Notes under the pieces: generated by a model
The model's input: the letters and a program-made list of their open reading frames with translations, nothing else
Told to the model about the DNA's origin: nothing
The model's database searches: none
Translations under genes and position numbers: made by a program
In this document: in pieces, positions 1 through 11,187 of the stretch
How positions within the stretch are numbered: position 1 is the first letter of the stretch
Layout: each line of letters begins with the position of its first letter
From: Triplophysa rosa
Lineage: Eukaryota > Chordata > Actinopteri > Cypriniformes > Nemacheilidae
Assembly: GCF_024868665.1 (NCBI RefSeq)
Contig: NC_079914.1
Coordinates: 3,838,593-3,902,592 of the forward strand
Direction: 5' to 3'
DNA length: 64,000 bases

Positions 1-137
1 CATTGACTTCCGTTGTATGAACACAAAACCAGACATTTCTCAAAATATCTTCTTTTGTGTTCCACTGACGTCACATACAGGTTTTAAATGACATGAGGGT
101 AAATAAATAATGACAAAATTTGTATTTTTGGTTGAAA
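1..137. repeat. Truncated MITE, CACCCAAAAATG family
   Basis: This is one end of the common fish MITE whose more complete copies lie at 954-1253, 26158-26431, 34782-35062 and 38869-39136. The run from the tatgaacacaaaacca motif to atgacatgagggtaaat matches the second half of the copy at 26158. The start is cut by the window edge. Confidence 0.75.
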
Positions 138-953
138 TATGTTTTTAAGTGTTCACAATTTTAGAGAGGTACAATTCATTTCTATTTCTTAAGATGTTCA
201 ATCGGTCGATAATGTGCACTTCCAAATGTGTGGCGTTTAGATATTTGTGTACAGATGCATGTGAATTCAATAACCTGGAGCATCAATGTCTATTTTTCTT
301 TTTTCCTGAAGATAACAGGAAGGGTGATGAAGTACGGGCTGTAAAACCCGTTGAACATCTCGGCTAGAGGGACGAGCACGATCGCTTCCTCACCAGAGGG
401 GTGGCGACCTCGGCCCGAAGCACGGGGCATCCTTGCTTCTGCTGAGGTTAAGAGGATGCCCCAAAACTTAGGCGGGCGTCTGGGGAGTTGGATCGCGTCT
501 CCAAACACTCAAGAATCCGTCTGTAGTCCCTCCCAGTGGATGGGATACAGCCTAGCGTCTTTCCCCACCCAACCCCCAAAACATCGCTACCTGTTCTGCA
601 GCTCTTCATTGATCTATCGGAACCCCAGGCAGGCGGCGTGCTGGGGCTTTATAGATCGCCTTCAGAAATAGCCTCTCCAGAGAAGAGAAAAGCAGGCAAT
701 GAGAGAATCTTCCCTCCTCGGGCCGGCCACCGATAGCACCTCATGTACAGTATATTTATAGATGAACAACAGCAAACCAGCACCTCGATCAATACATGCT
801 GGGACGAGAACCGACCTGCCCGGAGCTGGTGGCAACATTTCTGAGAACATGACCCTGGGTAAACAGAGGGAGAAACCTTGTTCTTTTCCACCTGTTCACT
901 TTTGCCATCCTTCCACAGCAAATGCGGTACAAACCACATCTAAAGTAATTTGA
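138..953. other. Unassigned DNA with a GC-rich block
   Basis: No recognisable gene. Bases 340-930 are clearly richer in GC than the flanks and carry short overlapping ORFs of 60-106 codons on both strands. None has a recognisable domain, and a GC-rich block gives such ORFs by chance. It could be an old retroelement piece or a CpG-island-like segment; I cannot assign it. Confidence 0.4.
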
Positions 954-1253
954 TTCACCCAAAAATGAAAAGTCTGTCATCATTTACTCACCCTCAGATT
1001 GTTTCAAACCTGTAAACGTTTCTTTGTTCTGCTAAACACAAAGGAAGATATGTGAAAGAATGTCAGAGTAACCAAACAGATCTTATCCCACATTGACTCT
1101 CATAGTATTTATTTTCCCTACTATGACAGTAAATGGTGGGTGAGATCTGACATTCTTCCAAATTTCTTCCTGTGTTCAGCAAAAAAAAAATGTATACAGG
1201 TTTGGAAAAATCTGAGGGTCAGTAAATGATGACAGAATTTCATTTTTGGGTGA
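954..1253. mobile_element. MITE, CACCCAAAAATG family
   Basis: A short inverted-repeat element that begins ttcacccaaaaatgaaa and ends with the inverse, tttcatttttgggtga. The interior holds the usual family landmarks: 'tttactcaccctcag', 'gctaaacacaaaggaaga' and 'gtaaatgatgacagaa'. It is about 300 bp, normal for this non-autonomous family, and has no coding capacity. Confidence 0.85.
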
Positions 1254-1257
1254 TGTT

Positions 1258-1510
1258 AAGGGGTTTCTTGAAACTGGGCACTGTCCTGCATGTATCGTGG
1301 ATCTGGCTCTTGTTTGTTTTCTAGGTGATTTTCTGTTTCACGTCTTGACCGCGCTCCCTAGTTTCCTAATAAATCATTCAATTATTGTTTCATGCCCCAC
1401 ACCTGCCCTACTAATATTATCTTGTAATGCACTTGTTTCTAATTCTCTTGTGCCGGTTTGTTGTCCTTGTCTACAAATTGTAATAGGCCTAGTGTATTTC
1501 TTATTTCATT
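1258..1510 (+). repeat. Possible diverged LTR fragment
   Basis: The order of landmarks (ctcgtgtt/tcacgtctt, then 'catgccccacacctg', then 'cttgtgccggtt') loosely follows the middle of the LTR family found at 1760, 12900 and 61666. Similarity is weak by eye and no ends are visible, so this is tentative. Confidence 0.3.
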
Positions 1511-1513
1511 GAA

Positions 1514-1759
1514 CATTATAACAAACATATATAACAAATATAATATATAACAAAAGCAAGGTCTCCTAGAAAATGAAATAAGACAATAATAGCACAGTAT
1601 ATCAGTACAAAAGTAATGTTCCAACATGCATTTCATAAAATACTTTTAAAAAATCATACTTTGAAATCTTCAGTTTGTGTATTTGTTCAGCATAGATGTA
1701 ATCAAAGGACACCATTCTATGTTAAAAGTGGATGATGGTTTCATCACAAAACAGATAAT
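1514..1759. other. AT-rich spacer
   Basis: Very AT-rich DNA between the possible LTR fragment and the solo LTR. I see no ORF or repeat that I can name. Its last six bases, gataat at 1754-1759, are the left target duplication of the solo LTR. Confidence 0.5.
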
Positions 1760-2219
1760 TGTTGTGATTCTGCCTCAACTTGTCATGTCTTTCTTGATCG
1801 TGTGGCAGAATCACGGCAGGATCCCCTGTTTAATGTGGAGAGAAGCATTTTGGCCCACTTGGCCTTCCACATGCTCTCTCCAGGTCTCGTCTTTGTCCCC
1901 GCCCTCTTGTATCCCTCATTATTGATTGTTAATTAGTTCATGCCCCGCACCTGTCCCTTCTTGATTTGCTCCCCTTTAAAAAGCCCTGGTGTCTATTGTC
2001 TTGTGCTCGTTCGATGTGTATTCATGGTGTGTATACCGTTCCTCTCATGTGCTTACCTGGTCCTCTTGCTTGTGTTCCTGTTGTGGATTCCTCCGTCTAG
2101 TCTTAGTAAGTGTTGAATTTAGTTCATGTCTAGTGTTTTGTTTGTCTAGGGTTTAGTTAGTCTTTGCCTCTGTTTAACTGCACTGTAAGAAATATATTGT
2201 GAAAATTACAGTAATTTAC

Positions 2220-2510
2220 TGGCAGCCATTGACAAGTAATACACTGTATTTAAAAATACAGTAAGTTATTGTCAATGGCTGCCAGTTAGTAACTGTGATT
2301 GTTTATTACAGTAAGTTACTTATCAATGGCTGCCAGTTAGTAACTGTGATTGTTTATTACAGTAAGTTACTTGTCAATGGCTGCCAGTTAGTAACTGTGA
2401 TTGTTTATTACAGTAAGTTACTCATCAATGGCTGGAGGTTAATTGTTGTGTTTTTACAGCAATTTGATTGTCAATGGTTGCTACTAAATTACTGTGTTTT
2501 TTTACAGATA
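2220..2510. repeat. 51-bp minisatellite inside the CACTG element
   Basis: About four to five tandem copies of a 51-bp unit around 'gtcaatggctgccagtta' and 'gattgtttattacagtaa'. Since 51 is a multiple of three, one frame stays open and gives a 17-residue repeating peptide from 2295. That ORF is a by-product of the repeat and not a gene. Confidence 0.85.
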
Positions 2511-3529
2511 ATGTAGATGATTTGGAAACATGTGGTTTTAGTTTACTAACTTTCTTAAGATGATTGCTTAAAAGTGAACCTAGAGCCAAAACCAAAATGA
2601 ATCACAGATCACTTATTCTGGTTTGGTATCTTTACGACTGTTTCTGACCGTAAGAATAATACTATTAAGAAAAACAATCTCGGTACAAATTCAATAGAGT
2701 TCCAGCACTTTATGCTTGGACTGATAGAAGTTGATCATGACAAATACACTATCTCTATTTTAAGCACAATTTGAAAACATTTCTTAAACAAACAACAAAA
2801 TGCAAAAACATGGCATAATGTAAACAAGTCCACTTATAAACACTGGGGAACACTGCTAATAGAGCGCTGCTATGTACTCTAAGGAAATAAATACTCTAGG
2901 ACTAGGTAGACTAACTCCAACTGTGTCTCAAATAATGCAAACAAAATGTACAATAAAGATGGGTGTATAGTGCACACTTCACAGCTGAACTGAATGGATG
3001 GTTCCACATGAAATGTTACAGAAGATTTATGAAAAACAAACAATAAACAGTAAATGATACTATATACATTAAAAAAAAACATTTAGCTTAAATAAACATT
3101 CAACTTTACTGCCATCATTCTGCATGATAAAGCATCTTGTCTGTGGCAGCGGGTTTGAGGTACCGGTTTAACTTTGTGCAAATGAAATCGATACATATGC
3201 CTCTGAAGTGCACACACTGTCATGTAGCAGGTCATTCTGCATGCCCACACTGAAATCTGATGTTTGCCAGATTTCTTTGAAATTTAATATGCCAAATGAA
3301 TGCAGAAATCGAAGCTGCATTGAACGTACAAACGTTACACGTATAAAGCATGATGACACCCTAACGTTAAAATGTCCACATGCACTGTCAACGACCAACT
3401 ACTGTTATGCTACTGTTAATAAAGTGACAAAGTTTAGTCCAAATAAAACTTAAGAAACGTACCGATGCTACGCAATCTGTGCAGCTACACTCCCATCACA
3501 ATTCAGGCTGCTGCAGGTTAGAATAGTGG
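2511..3529. other. Interior of the CACTG element, no gene seen
   Basis: AT-rich interior. Short ORFs on both strands (for example 2879-3082 and 3168-3453) overlap one another and resemble no family known to me. A non-repetitive stretch at 3120-3480 could be captured host DNA, but nothing proves it. Confidence 0.4.
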
Positions 3530-3890
3530 TCGCGCCAAAAGGTGGTGCGGCCCAAAGAGTATAGATACCAAGAGGCGAAACTCTGGTGCCTTTTGGTAAA
3601 CAGCGTGGCCGCCATTTTGGGGTGAAAAGGCTTTTTAACTGACATGGTTTCTATCGAGCTAAGGTTTTTGTCATCATGTGTTATCATCATTCAGATTGGA
3701 TTTCAGCTTCAATGTTTTTTTTAACAAAGCAGCTCATATTGCCATCGCGACAGAAAAAAAGACGAGTCGCTTTCACCCCAAAATGGCGGAAATCGCAGTG
3801 CGCTGGTGTTGCAGTGGAACGTTATATTGAGTTTCGGCTCTTGGTATCTATAGTCTTTGGCGGCGCTGCGCTGCTCCCGGATGGCGTGTG
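3530..3890. mobile_element. Palindromic MITE
   Basis: Two long inverted arms. The left arm holds 'agtatagataccaagag' and 'gccgccattttggggtga'; the right arm holds their inverses, 'ctcttggtatctatag' and 'caccccaaaatggcgg'. The arms are about 100-130 bp and imperfect, with a short centre. This folded structure is typical of non-autonomous DNA elements. It lies inside the CACTG element. Confidence 0.75.
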
Positions 3891-4629
3891 ACATCAGAGT
3901 ACCGCGAGAGCGATTGTAATAGTTACGGAACAAGCTGCACTCAGATTCCCCTGTCACTGTATTTTGATGTAATTTCGGTGATCGGATTTGCGCAGCGCTG
4001 CATGACGTTTAAGTCATTACTAGAGAGTTTCAAACAGGTGAGTTTGATCAGGGTTAAGGCTGCAGGAAGTTGACGTCACGGGCCACAGAGTTTAGAACCA
4101 CCTGTAGCCTACATCATAAGCCTGTGTCAATGCCATGTATTTTTGCTACTTGTAAACAAAACCTTATGACAACTCAATAAATTATTTATTTGAGAAAAGT
4201 CTATTTTCACAAAAATATTTAATAATCAGTTAACAGAAAGTTACAAAACAGTTCAATGTTTAATGTCTAGTTGTGATAGCCTCAAAATAAAAAAATAAGC
4301 TATTAAAAGCTTGTGCGAGACATTTGTATCCTTTAAATAATGATCGTACTTTGTTTTGGATTATGTCCCATGTCAGAGTTGCCCTGAATATCACACAAAA
4401 GTTTCTCAATTCAAGTTTCACTGTAATACCTGTGAACTGGGAAAATCTCTATTTTAATTATTTAAGCCCTTTCTAATATAGAACTATGAACATTCATGCT
4501 TGATTGTTGTGATTTACCACAGGCCAGTGTTGGTTAGGTTAACAAAGTCGTTTTTTCTAGCACATTCCTCTAATGTGATTTTCACAATATTTTGATCAGT
4601 ATTGTAATTTCTCATTGAATATAGCCCAC

Positions 4630-6394
4630 ACTCTCAAAAAATATGGTTCTTAAAAGGTTCTTTAATGATGGTAAAGGTTCTGTATAGAACCATGTCTTCT
4701 GAAGAACCCCCTTTCTGCTGAAATGGCTCTTTGTATTGGGAAAGGGTTCTTTATTCCCGCCTGTTTTGGTTTAAAGTAGATCAGTTATTTAGAAGCTGCC
4801 TCCTGATTGGTTGTATGTCCTGAATCAAAGTCCTGATTTAACAGTCCTGCTGAGGTGTCTGCAGACTGATACACCACACAGGTAAGCTTCAGACTGTTTT
4901 TAATCATATATTTTTGTTTTTTTATAATTTAAGATATTCTATGGTTATATAATTTATGGGAATCTGCTTTACCAATTATTTAGGATAGTTAAAATGTATA
5001 TACTCTACTTAATATTTAAAAAATGTATTACATTAACAATATTATTCTAGCATCAATCATTATTTACTTCTACTGGCTGAACTTCCATAAACCATTTTTC
5101 TAAAGTATTTTCATGCACATTATCTTGATGTTACTTCAACACAGTTGACAACAGTTCTGACAACTGTGTCATACTTGATGTTTTAAAGGTGATGCATTCA
5201 TGTTAGTTTTAAAGTTGATATCCTTTCCACATTAAAACGATAGCAATTTACAGTTAAAATAATTTTGGAAATTAAGTTTTGTGTATTCTTATTGTACTTA
5301 TATGTACATGTCTCTGTTTCAGGTGAATCATAAGCCAAGCTCTAAACCACTGCAGGTCTGACTTTTGACGGTTGAGGCAAATTCAGTGACGCATTCAAAG
5401 GTAAGTAATAAAAATTTACGAATGAATCTTTAGCCAAACATTATCTTTATTACCAAAACCATGTTTATACTGCAGGAGTCAGCTCAACCAAACTTCTGCC
5501 ATGACATAATTTTGACATATGAGAGTGACCTCTACACTAACATCAGCTTGTTTTGTCTCCATGTCTCATCTTCAGGCTCCTGAAAACACCTGAGACTGAC
5601 AGACACAGCTCTGGTTCAGCCTGATGCTCAAGGTTGATGACCACAGCCATAGATGGAAAGTGGTGGGAATCTGCGATGACCATGGCCTGCAATTTGAGCC
5701 CCATGCCAGACCCTAGATTTGATTTGCCAGAAACTCAAAATCATTACCACACATAAAAATAATGGATGTAGTTATCTGTAAACAACATAATATGACTTCT
5801 TGGCTGCACTGCTTGCTGTATAATCTTGCTGATCAGTTAAATTTAAATTGTAATCATGTATTTTTATAATTTTCCTGGTTATATATATACTTTTATTTCT
5901 ATACATTTTTGTTGTCACATTTCTACTGCTTTTGTGCTAAAATGGACTAAAACGTATTTCTTTATTTTTTCCTTTGTCTCTGTTTAAGGCTAATATGTTT
6001 TTTTTCTGTAAAGCTGCTTTGCAACAATGCAAAATTGTGAAAGGTATTAATATGTACAAATATAATGAATGTTCCATGACATTTAATGATGTGACTAGAA
6101 GGAAATAAAAGTATTACTTTATTTACATGTCTTACTTGTTGTTTTTATACAGTAAAACGGAAATAGAAAATGATAAACTCCATAAAAAACTAAATGAACG
6201 AATTAATAAAAATACCTAAATTAAAACCCCTCCTGTTTTCTGATGAAGAAAGGGTTCTTTATAGCACCACTGAGGTTCTATATAGCACTTTTCAAGGCAG
6301 GGTTCTTTATGGAACCTTATAAAAAGGGTTCTGCTATTGTTACAAGCCGAAGAACCCTTTTTTGGTACTATTTAGAACCATTTTTCTTAAGAGT
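4630..6394. mobile_element. GGTTCTTT-type TIR element
   Basis: The left end reads actctcaaaaaatatggtt and the right end is the inverse of ACTCTTAAGAAAAATGGTT. Both ends are followed by repeated ggttctttat/agaacc motifs, a hallmark of a very common fish DNA repeat. It is about 1.77 kb with no transposase ORF. The centre holds splice-like signals and a polyadenylation signal, described separately. Confidence 0.75.
4800..6125 (+). ncRNA. Possible three-exon noncoding transcript inside a transposon
   Basis: There are strong splice-like signals in order: donor cacag|gtaagc at 4881/4882; acceptor tttcag before 5323 with donor caaag|gtaagt after 5400; acceptor cttcag before 5576; and AATAAA at 6104-6109. 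The implied exons are about 80 bp, 78 bp and about 540 bp and contain no ORF of note. The region 5980-6060 ('gtaaagctgctttgcaaca') resembles the 3' tail of fish transcripts. The 5' end is not defined. This could be a repeat-borne lncRNA or chance signals; RNA evidence is needed. Confidence 0.3.
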
Positions 6395-6804
6395 TTACTT
6401 TAATGCTCTGTGACCCCTAATACGTTATTTCCAGTGCATGAAAACAGTGAATTACTGTAGATTTCACATAGTCCTTGTTTGTTGTGACTTTCTACAGGAC
6501 AGTACTGGTTACTGTGACTTTGTACAGCACATTCCTCTTTAATGTGATTTTCACAATATTTTGACCAGTATTGTCATTTCTCATTGAATATACATCGATT
6601 CACAGTGACCCCTAATACAGTTATTTCCAGTGCATGATCACAGTGAATTACTGTAGATTTCACATGTATTTTTTACAGTGTGTTGTTATTGCTTTACCCC
6701 CACGTGGGTTCTTGTTTTGTGTTTTATTATTTAATAAACCTTTTTGTTAACCCCGAAACTGCTGCCTGCAATTGGGTTCGTCCTCGTGTTCCACGACAGA
6801 TAAT

Positions 6805-7254
6805 ATTGTGCACCATCTAGTGGATTTTAAATAGCAATTTTTGATTTCTGATTCTGTTCTGATTTGTTTTAGTAGAAGTTCAAGCACACGAAATTCTCTT
6901 GAGCTTAAGTTAGTGTAGTTATTGAGGTCTCATTCATCTTCTCTAAAGAATATACAGTATGAGCATAAAAGCATAAAAAGCAAAAAAAATGATGACATGA
7001 TAACAGATGCACATGCTGTTTTTAATGTGATGCACTATGTGAAATAACTTTTTTTTTTACATTTAATTTCATTATTTTGGTGTAAGGGTCGTTTATTGCA
7101 ACTGAACATTGTATTGCCATTGACTGCAACCAAAGTGCTTTTCAAAACTGTCTCTCAGCTGCCCTCTACTGGAAAAGCATGGCCAAACAGGTCAAATATA
7201 ACAACAAACAAACAAATACATAAAAACAATATATAAAAAATAAATAAATACATG
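6805..7254. other. AT-rich spacer
   Basis: I see no gene or nameable repeat. The first six bases before it (6799-6804) are the right GATAAT duplication of the solo LTR. Confidence 0.45.
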
Positions 7255-7325
7255 TAAAGGCTCATAAAAAGCGCTTTGAGTGCACAGAAAAAGCGCTATA
7301 TAAATGTAATGTATTATTATTATTA
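7255..7325 (+). repeat. LINE 3' tail fragment (L2/CR1-like)
   Basis: The motifs aaaaagcgctttgagtg and aaaaagcgctatataaatg followed by a run of tta/ttat repeats are the usual 3' end of short fish LINE copies, with the microsatellite acting as the tail. Only about 70 bp remain. Confidence 0.65.
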
Positions 7326-8561
7326 ATAATAATAATGCAGTAATGATTAGAAAATAGAAATAGTTCATATTGAACACAAATATAGGCTTTGTATGATTTA
7401 CTCTAACAAAAGCCTTAGAAATGTGAAAGCTACGATGATGCATTGTAAAGTCTAATCTCAATAAAATATAAATGAGTTGCCAATTTGTCTTGAATCATAT
7501 GTGATATGATGTTGTATGTAGAGTCATGTGATCGGAGCTGTCCATGGTGCTGATGTTTTCTTTCTTGTAATAATTTACATTAATCATTAAGAGAAAGCAA
7601 AGCAAATCTGTGTGTTGGGATTACAGACACAAAATGATGTACTTCATGAAGTATCAAACGGTAGAAAATGCCAGGATGTTGTGTTGGATCGTTTGCTAGG
7701 AGGATATCACTCAACTCATCATGTACATTCATTTTGAGGTATTTCGTCTTTCATCTGGGGCCAATTGCATAACTTAGCTGCTAAATTAAGACTGCATCTC
7801 ACTGACTAGCAATTATTTAGGACGAGTCAGTCTTATTTTCAGATTTCAATTAGACCAATTTACCTTTTTTTGTAACTGAATTAAAAAAGTTATGACCAGT
7901 CTTGAAGAAAGAAATGAGATAACTACCTTGTAAGACTAAGTGGTTTATGCAACCGGCCCCTGCTGGTGTCAAAATGTCAAATGTATTTTTCTTTAGATGC
8001 TACAACCTATATGATCGATACCATACTGTTTTGAATATAATTTTGAGGGATTTCCTCGCTATTTGGGGGTTATTAGCACGTGAGGCTTTGCTAACTGCAT
8101 TCACAACTCTTTTTAGGGTTTATGTTTTCAGATGATGACAAAAAATCAGGATTCTGTGTTTTTATACTTATTTTACTAAGTGTATTTTTATTTCATGTAT
8201 TAATATAGAAGCACATAAAATAGTTTATGATTTATATGAGGGTACAAAAAAATAATGCTGCGTTCCAGACACCTCAGATTTGGGATATTTGTCTCCTCAA
8301 CCCGGAAATTATTAATGGCGCTCTTTTAATGTTAATAAATACTTTTAATGTTGAAATATCTTTAATAACATTATTGTTACTAAATAATTTAAATATTAAA
8401 TCCAGACGTTACTTCCGGTTTACATGAGGGAACAAAAAATGAGACATGACAGTGATGACAGTAAGTTAGTCATCTCAAAAAAATCCAACTGAATTCTCCA
8501 TATTATTATGTTTTTTTTAATTACGTATGTATCATGTATTTATTTAGCACGTTTGAACGTG
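7326..8561. other. Unassigned AT-rich DNA
   Basis: No convincing ORF. The segment 7760-7960 ('ggggccaattgcataact' to 'tttatgcaaccggcccc') has matching inverted ends and may be a MITE of about 190 bp. Otherwise I see nothing. Confidence 0.4.
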
Positions 8562-8564
8562 TAA

Positions 8565-8824
8565 CACTGGTTTCACAACAAACGCAAATTAAGCGTTTTG
8601 CGCGAGTAAATTACATTAAAAGTCAATGCAAAGACGTGTACAGACGCGAACTCGCGCAGGCAGTGTGAATGATGCGAATCGGGCTGCGCGATTGCCGAGA
8701 ACGCGCGTCAATCTCGTCTTCCGCGAAGGTTGAAAATATTTATTAGATCGTGTCACTCACGCAAAAAAATGAACTTTTCCCGCGAGTAATAAAAAGCGTG
8801 GAAGCGTTTGGTGTGAACCCAGCA
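8565..8824. mobile_element. Harbinger-like MITE
   Basis: The left end is CACTGGTTTCACAACAAACG and the right end is the inverse of TGCTGGGTTCACACCAAACG. A 3-bp TAA duplication flanks it (8562-8564 and 8825-8827), which fits PIF/Harbinger elements that target TWA. It is 260 bp, noncoding and rich in 'cgcg' motifs compared with its surroundings. Confidence 0.75.
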
Positions 8825-8827
8825 TAA

Positions 8828-9651
8828 CGTTACGTGTGTGGTGTGCATTCGCTTGTATGGGACCAATGTGTAAAATACGAGGTGAACAGTTAACAAACTA
8901 AATCGCTTAAAAACAGACAAGTTAAATGCTGTTGTTTTTATTTAAGAATGCCAAATGTTGTATGGGATGGTTAGGTTTAGGAAATGGTTAGATAATACAA
9001 TTCACTGTGTCTTCGTAAACCACATAGGCCTAACACAAGTATGCGTGCGTGTGTGTTCTTAAGCAGGATGTCTTTTGTGACGTCACCAGCAGTTACTGTC
9101 CGGCGGGTCTTCATAGACAAGCAGTGACTATTCAGAGCGACTTTTCGAGTCATTTCACATACAGTTTAAGTCTATACAGACTTAAGTTTGTGAATTAGAC
9201 AGCGTTAGAGTTTAACATCATGTTTACATCAACAGTGTCAGTTGATGCTCAGCTGATGTTAAGCGCTTTACAATCTGAGGGTTCTCCTCAAGTACAGGAT
9301 ATGGAGATAAACACAGTCAAAGTATTACAATGAGATAACAATAACATCATAATTTTGATGTTTTTCAGTAAACAAAGGTTTTCTAGAAAGTCTTCAGACG
9401 ATTCATGTTTGCTTTTGTAAACATGGACTCTGTTCAACTCATCATAATTCTTACTGTAATAATGAAAATACATATCATATTTCATCGGTTGACAAAGATT
9501 GTCTAATATTTTGCGTTATAATAGCTTAAAATACACAAATAAGCACATATTTAAGTGAACAATTGAATATCTACATGAGCATCAAGTTAAGTGAATTTAC
9601 TCAGTCAGCTTATTAGGGTTTTCAGTGTACTTTACCTCTTGATAAAACTAC
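8828..9651. other. Unassigned intergenic DNA
   Basis: Moderate complexity, with short ORFs only (for example 9288-9485, minus). I recognise no domain and no repeat. Confidence 0.4.
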
Positions 9652-9900
9652 TTAAAGGTGGGGTGTCCGATTTCTCTGAGCCATTGTTGATGTTCAAATC
9701 ACCAAAACAGACACACCCATACCCCCATCTTTCGCTTTCGTCCCATACCCCCATCTTTCACTTTCGTCAGCGCTCGGCTCGACTAATGTCCGTCCTGTGC
9801 ACTGTACACCTTACTGCTGATTGGCTACAAGGTTGTTTTGGTACTCGGCCCGACTTTGTCTAAACAAGCGTAATTCGAAAATCGGACACCCCGCCTTTAA
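9652..9900. mobile_element. MITE with TTAA flanks
   Basis: The ends are inverted: AGGTGGGGTGTCCGATTT at the left and the inverse of AGGCGGGGTGTCCGATTT at the right, each bordered by TTAA. TTAA borders suggest a piggyBac- or Kolobok-type duplication. A 26-27-bp unit ('cccatacccccatcttt') is duplicated inside at 9718-9768. A second, truncated copy in the opposite orientation lies at 23383-23544. Confidence 0.8.
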
Positions 9901-10033
9901 GTCTAATGAATGCTAAGCTCTGTAAAATGCATTTTATTCAAGATGACAGCATTTTTTTTATATATTATAGCAAAATGAAAAAGCTTTTGTTATGTTAAGA
10001 TAATGACCCATTTAATAATATTTCATATTTCAT

Positions 10034-11087
10034 ATGGCAACTTGCATTTTTGTCTTTATTTGTTTTGATCTTTTAGAAAAACAAACAAAAAGACTAAAGA
10101 AGAAGGGAGTCCGTGCCTTCTTCAGGAGATCATGGAAGGCTATAAAGCATACCTTCTGTTGCTTCCGAGACAATGAATTTGAATCTCTCATTTCACAATC
10201 TGACCTGGATCTATCTGATCCTCAGCCAGGTCCATCCGGTCAGACTGATCTATACGTCTTTCAGCCACCTTTCTTCCCAGAACCAGCCGATTTGCTCCTG
10301 GGTTCATGTAACTGGGAGCAAGCAGCTCTCGAAGATCAAGCGGATCTTCAGCGAGGTCTATCTGGACCAGCTCCAGAAGAACCAGCTGATTCCCAGCCTT
10401 ACTTCCAAGCAGCAGATGATTTCACATTTGATTTCTCATTTGATCCAACATTGGACATATCATTTGATTTCTCATTCAACTGGGAGAAAACAGCTCTCCA
10501 AGATTCAGCCAATCCTCAACCAGATCCACCTGGACTTCAGCTAATAGCTTCAGAAGAAGCATCTGATTCCCAGTCTGGACCATGTGTCACGAATCATTCT
10601 GCGATTCGGCTGCTTCTTGAAGATCTGTTTGCTACATGTAACCTGGATCAAACAGCTCCTGAAGAACAAGCTGACCACAGCCCAGATCCATCTAACCTGG
10701 AGAAAATAGCTTTGGAAAATCCATCAGATTCCCAAACAGATCCATCTGGACTCAGGCCAGCAGTATCTGAGAAACCAGCTGATCCACAGTCACGTCCATC
10801 CTACCTGGAGCCAAGTGCTCCTCAACATCCATCTGTTCCCCAATCGGGTCCATCAGAACTCAAGAAACTTGCTGTCCAAAGTCCATCCAGTCCTAAACCG
10901 TGTCCGTCCACAGTCAAGCTAAATCCTTCTGATGGTCCATCAAGACTCAAGCAAACTGCTCTTCAAAGTTAATCCAATTCCAAACCACGTCCAACCAGAA
11001 TCAATCAAAATCCATCAAAGGTCCACCAACGTTCATCAAAACTTGTGCCACCGGCTCCACAAAAGCCGGCTGATTCAAGGCCAATGA
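10034..11087 (+). pseudogene. PIM-like kinase pseudogene: N-terminal low-complexity exon
   Basis: The reading frame is open from the ATG at 10034 to a TAA at 10970. It then continues in the same frame with the same Pro/Ser/Lys-rich character to a donor, aatga|gtgagt, at 11087/11088. The repeated theme is D-PQPGPSG followed by L-E-A-A-x-E-x-PAD, about 30-35 residues, pointing to expansion by internal duplication. The first 14 codons look like intron read-through, because ttttag just before the basic stretch is a good acceptor; the true exon may start near 10077. The TAA removes roughly 40 codons of the exon. Confidence 0.65.
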
Positions 11088-11187
11088 GTGAGTATACTGT
11101 CAATATGTCCTGCAAAGAAAACAAGAGACAAAGAAACATGAATCTTATTTTTAACAATCTGATATATTAACCTCTTTTTTTTACCAG

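Larger units (their letters stand above)
2181..6680. mobile_element. CACTG-ended DNA transposon (CACTA/EnSpm-like), non-autonomous
   Basis: The left end begins CACTGTAAGAAATATATTG and the right end is the inverse of CACTGTAAAAAATACATG. Both ends continue with a second inverted block (TACAGTAATTYACTG). A 2-bp duplication TG flanks it, as expected for fish EnSpm-like elements; the element at 47459-49297 has the same end type and a CA duplication. No transposase is encoded. A block of about 110 bp around 'cacattcctctaatgtga' occurs near 4500-4625 and again near 6480-6595, a sub-terminal direct duplication. It carries further insertions at 3530-3890 and 4630-6394. Confidence 0.75.
1760..6798 (+). 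mobile_element. Solo LTR split by a 4.5-kb DNA transposon
   Basis: The LTR starts TGTTGTGATTCTGCC at 1760 and runs to 2180. It resumes at 6681 and ends with ccacgaca at 6798. The two parts match the start and end of the LTRs at 12900-13389 and 61666-62221: a 'gtggcagaatca' block, 'ttaattagttcatg', a 'cccacgtgggt' block and 'ttaacccc' near the end. The 6-bp target duplication GATAAT sits at 1754-1759 and 6799-6804. No internal region follows, so this is a solo LTR left by recombination, later interrupted by the element at 2181-6680. Confidence 0.85.

Noticed and set aside
2220..2510. Tandem repeats resembling a CRISPR array
   Set aside because: The units are contiguous 51-bp copies without distinct spacers, in a vertebrate transposon; it is a minisatellite.
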